Of a stretch of DNA of 64,000 nucleotides, positions 59,978 to 64,000 are shown one piece after another. Origin of the DNA: Polyangiaceae bacterium (GTDB taxonomy: Bacteria; Myxococcota_A; Polyangia; Polyangiales; Polyangiaceae). The stretch is from NCBI GenBank assembly GCA_023150915.1, contig JAKLKA010000062.1, positions 1-64,000 on the forward strand. Reading direction: 5' to 3'. The notes below the pieces were generated by a model, which saw only the letters and a program-made list of their open reading frames with translations, searched no databases and was not told where the DNA came from. The position numbers were made by a program, and so were the translations under genes. Position 1 is the stretch's first letter; every line of letters starts with the position of its first letter.

Positions 59978-60898
59978 ATGGCTCGGCTGATCGCGTGGCT
60001 CTCGCTCTTCTTGCTGGTCGCGTGTAGCTCGGCCGCGTCGCGCATCGCGTCACCGGACGCGACCGAGCTGGAGCGCGACCTGCTCGGGGGCGCCCCGGAC
60101 GCGCGCTTGGTGCTGCGCCTGGACAAGGCGGCACAGGACCCGGTCTACGGCGGGCCGCCCACGGGCTACGACCGCCGAGAGCCCGCCGATCCGGAGCTGG
60201 AGGCGTTTCTGGCCGGGCTGACCGGGATCGAGGTGTGGTTCGTCGCCGATGACCAGAAGGCCGACAGCTCTTCGGCCTTGGTCGTGATCCGCGGCCGGCC
60301 GAACCTCGGCTACCTGCAGAAGCACGAGAAGGCGCGCACTCTCTTCGCGCGCGAGACGGAACGGCTGCCAACCGGGGTGCGTGTGTACGACTTCTCGGAA
60401 GGGGGGACGCGCGTGGCGTTCTTCATCCTGCCGAGCGGGTCGTGGGTGATCGCCACCGGGCGCATCGTCGGGCGCGTCCGCTATCACTTCTTCTCGCACG
60501 GCGATGACCCACCGCCGGTGCGCTCCGAGCCCGACGCCTTGCTCGCGATGTGGGTGGGCCCTGGCGTGATGCGGCTTGCCGACCTCGCGAAGCAAGGGGG
60601 CGGCTTCGAGGGGCTCTCGCTCGCGATTCGCTCGAGCGCGCGCGGAGACATGGAAGCGTCGGCGACCTTCGTCGACGACAAGCACGCGAACGACGCGCAG
60701 GCTGCCATCGCGGCTGCCCTGGCCGAGCTGCCGAAGGCACAGAAGGCCCTGGCGGACGAGTGCCCGGCCTGGCAGTCGGTGCGCTTCGAGCTTCGCCGCG
60801 ACGGGCGGACGCTCACCGGGCGCGTGTCGAATCTGCCGCCGCTGGTCCGAGCCTACCGCTCGGGCGCGTGCCGCCGCCGCCCCGGCGTCCGTGGCTGA
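59978..60898 (+). CDS. Hypothetical lipoprotein
   Basis: 306 residues. Signal with lipobox LVAC followed by SS, so it is lipid-anchored. The mature part is a mixed alpha/beta protein: LVLRLDKAAQDPVYG, GIEVWFVADDQ, VRVYDFSEGGTRVAFFILPSGSWV, and a helical stretch near the end (DAQAAIAAALAELPKAQKAL). No catalytic motif or known family. It is between the dcw operon and the GlmS-like gene, with its own possible promoter. Function unknown. Confidence 0.78.
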   Translation: MARLIAWLSLFLLVACSSAASRIASPDATELERDLLGGAPDARLVLRLDKAAQDPVYGGPPTGYDRREPADPELEAFLAGLTGIEVWFVADDQKADSSSALVVIRGRPNLGYLQKHEKARTLFARETERLPTGVRVYDFSEGGTRVAFFILPSGSWVIATGRIVGRVRYHFFSHGDDPPPVRSEPDALLAMWVGPGVMRLADLAKQGGGFEGLSLAIRSSARGDMEASATFVDDKHANDAQAAIAAALAELPKAQKALADECPAWQSVRFELRRDGRTLTGRVSNLPPLVRAYRSGACRRRPGVRG

Positions 60899-60936
60899 AG
60901 CCTGCGAGGCGCTGTTCGCGAGCAGGCCGCCCGTGC

Positions 60937-60942
60937 TAGGCG
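60937..60942 (+). promoter_or_regulatory. -10-like TAGGCG, leaderless start of GlmS-like gene
   Basis: TAGGCG lies 6 bases before the ATG at 60949. No Shine-Dalgarno sequence is present. Confidence 0.4.
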
Positions 60943-60948
60943 ACGCCC

Positions 60949-63552
60949 ATGTGCGGCGTGATCGGTTTGATCTTCGAACAACCGCGGGCCGACCTCGGGC
61001 AGGTCGCGGCCGAGCTCTTGAAGACGCTCGAGTACCGCGGTTACGACTCGACGGGCGCGGCGGTGCAGGGCGCCACGGAAGAGGTGGCGCTGGCCAAGGG
61101 GGTGGGGGCGCCATCGGTGATGGTGCACGAGCTGGGGATCACGCGCATGAGCGGGCAGATCTTCTGCGGTCAGGTGCGCTGGGCCACCTTCGGCGCCGTG
61201 ACCGACGAGAACTCGCAGCCCCACGTGGTGCGCTGCAAGACCTTCCTCTACGGCGCCCACAACGGCAACGTCACCAACTGCGACGAGCTGAAGACCTGGC
61301 TGGTGTCCGAGGGCCACGCGGTGCTTTCGGACAACGACGGCGAGATGGTGGTCCACACCGTGGAGCACTTCTTTGCGCGAGAGGTCGCCAAAGCAGAGGG
61401 CGCCGGGCCCAGTGCGCGTCGCGCCGCCATGCGCGCGGCGGTGGTGGCGGCGGCCGAGCGCTTGCAGGGTTCGTTCGCGGCTGTGATCGTCGATCCGGTC
61501 ACGCGCACGCTGTGGGCCATCAAGCAGGGCTCGAGCCTGTACTTCGGGGTGGGCAGCGAGCCCGATCACGGGCGCTTCGCCATTGCCTCGTCCGATCTCT
61601 CGAGCGTGCTCAAGCTCACGCGCGTGGTCGTGCCCCTCTCTGAGGGTGAGCTGGTCGAGTACGACGCGGCGGGTTTTCAGCTGTACGCGCTGGCCTCGGG
61701 GCAGCCGCTCGAACGGAGCCCGGTGCGGAGCCGCCTGCGCGCCAAGGACACGCAGCTCTTGCCCGAGTTCGCCACCTTCATGGATCAGGAGATCAGCGCG
61801 CAGGAAGAGGCCTGTCGCGAGGTGATCCGCCTGTTCTTGGGTGGGTCGGCGGCGGCGCAGAGCCTGGCTGCCGGTCTGCCCGCAGTTGCCGGCGCAGACG
61901 CCGCCGACGTCGGCGCGCGGCTCGACGTGCTGCGCGACCAGGTGGACGACGCCAGCATTCGCGCGCTGTTCCACCAGCTCTGCGACTCCGAGGCCTTCCG
62001 CCGGCTGCGCGCCGCCGTGCCCGGCTCGGCCGCCCCCGGAGAGCTCTCGCACGAGCGACGCAGAGAGCAGCTCTTCTCGGCCGAGGCCGGCTTCTTCGCC
62101 GACCTCTTGCCCATGGCGCGGACCCGCGACGACGAGGTGGCGGTCCACCTGCTCGACGCCCTGCTCGAGGCCGAAGAGGTCCGGGACTTCGCCGCGGTCG
62201 TGGAAGAGTTCGGTCGACTGTGTCTGTCGACCATCGCGCGCCGTGGCCGCATCTACGTCGTCTGCTGCGGCAGCTCGTATCACGCGGCCAAGGCCGCCAG
62301 CCTGTTCTGGAACGAGCTGGCCCAGGTCGAGCTCTGGCCGTGTCTGCCCGGCGAGTTCCGCGGGCAGTCGTCGCGCTCGCTGGGCGACGGAGATCTGGTG
62401 ATCGCCGTCAGCCAGAGCGGCGAGACCAAGGACTTGATCGACGTGCTGAACGACGTGATCGCGTCCGGACACGACGTCAGGCGCGTGGCGCTGGTCAACA
62501 ACGTGAGCTCGACCTTGGCCCAAGAGAAGAGCCACCTGGTGGTCCCGCTGCGCTGCGGCCCCGAGACGGCGGTGCCGGCCACCAAGAGCTTCATGAATCA
62601 GATGCTGGTGTTCTACTGCCTGGCGCTGCACCTGGGCGCGCTGCGCGCCGACGCTGTGGCCGCCAGCCCCGACCAGCGCGCGCGGCACGCTGGCGAGCTC
62701 GCAGTCCGACGCGAGAAGCTGGCCACCTTGCCCGAGCTGATCCGCGAGACGTTCGACGCGACCGACGCCGACGTCGAGGTGGCGGCCAAGCTGCTCTACC
62801 TGCGACCCAGCATCCACATTCTGGCCACCCGCATGACCGCCGTGGCCAAGGAAGGCGCGCTCAAGATCCGCGAGGTGGTGCTGAACCACACCGAAGGTTT
62901 CGAGGCCTCCGAATTCAAGCACGGGCCCAACACCATCTTGGGGTTCAACACCGTGCTCGGCCCGCTCGAGGTCGACGCCATGCTCAAGCGCCTGGGGCTT
63001 TCGCTGCAAGAGCTGGCGACCTCGAGCGCCGCTCAGGGTCTGGGCAGCGACGCGCTGTGCCGGCTCTTGCAGGCGGCCACGGACTCGGTGCTCTCGCCGA
63101 CCTCGACGCCGTTCGCGCTGACCGCCGGCGAGCGGGCGCTGTTCGAGAAGGCCGTGGACCGTGCTGCCCTGGTGCGTGAGCTCTCGGCGGACTACCCGCT
63201 GCTCTACGTCACCGGGCCCGATCCGCGCGACGTGGCCCTCACCGTCTCACAGATCAACACCCACAAGATCCGGGGCGCGTCGAGCGTGGTGATCGCCGAG
63301 GACCACCCGGCGCTGCGCGGCGCCGCCGGCAAGGCGCCGGTCGACAATCCGTCGTATCGCTCGGTGTACATCCCGCTGCCGCGCACCGGCGATACGCTGA
63401 TGGCGATGTTCTCGGCCACGGTGGTGCTGCAGCGCCTGGCGCTCAAGATGAGCCTGCTGAAGAAGCAGTACCTCGATCGCCTGGGCATCGCCGACCACGG
63501 CGTTCACCCGGACGTGCCGAAGAACGTCAGCAAGTCGATCACCGTCGACTGA
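60949..63552 (+). CDS. Enlarged GlmS-like glutamine amidotransferase with SIS domains
   Basis: 867 residues against about 610 for GlmS. N-terminal glutaminase: Cys2 nucleophile in MCGVIGLI, LEYRGYDSTGAAV, VRWATFG, HNGNVTN. C-terminal sugar isomerase domains: VVCCGSSYHAAKAASLF, SQSGETKDLIDVL, ATKSFMNQMLVFY, FEASEFKHGPN, and the end VPKNVSKSITVD, matching the GlmS terminus. Two inserts account for the extra size: about 150 residues between the glutaminase and first SIS domain (about 280-425), and about 85 in the second. It probably aminates fructose 6-phosphate to supply wall precursors, fitting its place beyond the dcw cluster, but a related sugar is possible. Confidence 0.87.
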   Translation: MCGVIGLIFEQPRADLGQVAAELLKTLEYRGYDSTGAAVQGATEEVALAKGVGAPSVMVHELGITRMSGQIFCGQVRWATFGAVTDENSQPHVVRCKTFLYGAHNGNVTNCDELKTWLVSEGHAVLSDNDGEMVVHTVEHFFAREVAKAEGAGPSARRAAMRAAVVAAAERLQGSFAAVIVDPVTRTLWAIKQGSSLYFGVGSEPDHGRFAIASSDLSSVLKLTRVVVPLSEGELVEYDAAGFQLYALASGQPLERSPVRSRLRAKDTQLLPEFATFMDQEISAQEEACREVIRLFLGGSAAAQSLAAGLPAVAGADAADVGARLDVLRDQVDDASIRALFHQLCDSEAFRRLRAAVPGSAAPGELSHERRREQLFSAEAGFFADLLPMARTRDDEVAVHLLDALLEAEEVRDFAAVVEEFGRLCLSTIARRGRIYVVCCGSSYHAAKAASLFWNELAQVELWPCLPGEFRGQSSRSLGDGDLVIAVSQSGETKDLIDVLNDVIASGHDVRRVALVNNVSSTLAQEKSHLVVPLRCGPETAVPATKSFMNQMLVFYCLALHLGALRADAVAASPDQRARHAGELAVRREKLATLPELIRETFDATDADVEVAAKLLYLRPSIHILATRMTAVAKEGALKIREVVLNHTEGFEASEFKHGPNTILGFNTVLGPLEVDAMLKRLGLSLQELATSSAAQGLGSDALCRLLQAATDSVLSPTSTPFALTAGERALFEKAVDRAALVRELSADYPLLYVTGPDPRDVALTVSQINTHKIRGASSVVIAEDHPALRGAAGKAPVDNPSYRSVYIPLPRTGDTLMAMFSATVVLQRLALKMSLLKKQYLDRLGIADHGVHPDVPKNVSKSITVD

Positions 63553-63585
63553 GCGGGGGCGTGAGGGTTCCCGCTCCAAGTGTGG

Positions 63586-63591
63586 CATGCT
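63586..63591 (+). promoter_or_regulatory. -10-like CATGCT before the last gene
   Basis: CATGCT is followed by 6 bases and the GTG at 63598, in the 45-base gap after the GlmS-like gene. No Shine-Dalgarno sequence is present. Confidence 0.35.
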
Positions 63592-63597
63592 CGGAGC

Positions 63598-64000
63598 GTG
63601 GCTCCCTTGAAAGCGGTTTCTGTTCTCGCTGGCGTCTTCCTGAGTGCTTGTGCTGCGCCGGTGGAATCGAAACCGGCCGCCGCTCCCGCTCCGAGCGCTG
63701 CCGCGCCCCTGGCGGGCCCGAAGGTTGCGGTAGTCGAGGGCTCCGTGATGCTCAGAGAGTGTCCGGCGAAGCTCGACAAGAAAGAGGCCGAGAGGACCAT
63801 GAACGGCCTGGTGGGTGAGTGCGACAGCGTTCCAGGCGGGACGGCGAGCTTTCAGGCCACGCTGCTCCCCGGTGGTCGCATCGAGATCAGCGCGCCGGAC
63901 GGGAGCGATCGAGGAACTGTCCCCATCTGCGTCGTCAAACACGCGCTGAAGCACAAGCTGTTGCTGGCGAAGCCCTGCACGCTGGCGGTGCAGATCGAAG
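63598..64000 (+). CDS. Lipoprotein, 3' end outside window
   Basis: The frame from GTG 63598 runs off the window after 134 codons. The N-terminus VAPLKAVSVLAGVFLSAC has a lipobox (LSAC), followed by a Pro/Ala-rich linker (about 20-42). The start of the folded part has cysteines in MLRECPAKLD, LVGECDS, PICVVKH and KPCTLAV, again suggesting disulfides. No family recognised. Confidence 0.75.
   Translation, partial: MAPLKAVSVLAGVFLSACAAPVESKPAAAPAPSAAAPLAGPKVAVVEGSVMLRECPAKLDKKEAERTMNGLVGECDSVPGGTASFQATLLPGGRIEISAPDGSDRGTVPICVVKHALKHKLLLAKPCTLAVQIE

Overview
The window is very GC-rich, densely coded bacterial DNA with a strong third-position G/C preference, many GTG starts, and ATGA/GTGA gene junctions. 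Eukaryote-like Ser/Thr kinases, lipoproteins with long Gly-Thr-Gly-Gly linkers, an RCC1-type beta-propeller lipoprotein, a von Willebrand-like lipoprotein and a Pro-rich lipoprotein together suggest a myxobacterium of the Polyangia type (Myxococcota). This is an inference from gene content. No rRNA, tRNA, CRISPR array, phage or insertion sequence was seen.

Layout. 1-4385 (+): a Cys-rich repeat protein (its start lies outside the window), a membrane Ser/Thr kinase, a TPR-like envelope protein and an RCC1 lipoprotein. 4399-6818: a hypothetical exported protein (-), then thiE and a small membrane protein (+). 6822-14052 (-): holB, a DUF882/M15-like peptidase, a TetR regulator, a dual-specificity phosphatase, a zinc alcohol dehydrogenase, a Pro-rich lipoprotein and a VanW protein. 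14095-19544 (+): uvrC, a VWA-like lipoprotein closed by a strong terminator, and an orphan OmpR-type regulator. 19548-21317: an M23 peptidase (-) and a divergent methyltransferase (+). 21325-32687 (-): one probable operon of a lipoprotein, an Omp85/TamA-like lipoprotein, TamB and a 1297-residue kinase/AAA/TPR protein. 32849-41965: a PPP phosphatase (+), a membrane protein (-), a Gly-rich lipoprotein, a penicillin-acylase-family lipoprotein, rsmE, a large exported protein and a stand-alone B12-binding protein (+).

42405-59726 is a complete-looking division and cell wall (dcw) cluster: mraZ, rsmH, ftsL, ftsI, murE, murF, mraY, murD, ftsW, murG, murC, ftsQ, ftsA, ftsZ. It has a consensus -35 promoter, three 10-bp-spaced MraZ boxes and a hairpin terminator after ftsZ. 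murB and ddl are absent. Nearly every junction overlaps by 1-4 bases. The exceptions are murG-murC, which holds two tandem hairpins differing by compensatory changes, ftsQ-ftsA, which holds a nested dyad, and ftsA-ftsZ. Downstream lie a lipoprotein, an enlarged GlmS-like amidotransferase that could supply amino sugar to the same wall pathway, and the start of another lipoprotein that runs off the window.

A recurring feature is a -10-like hexamer (TAGGCT, TATGCT, CATACT and similar) placed 6-11 bases before the start codon of genes that lack a Shine-Dalgarno sequence. This suggests that many first genes of transcription units here are expressed from leaderless mRNAs, while genes inside operons rely on overlaps or Shine-Dalgarno sites.
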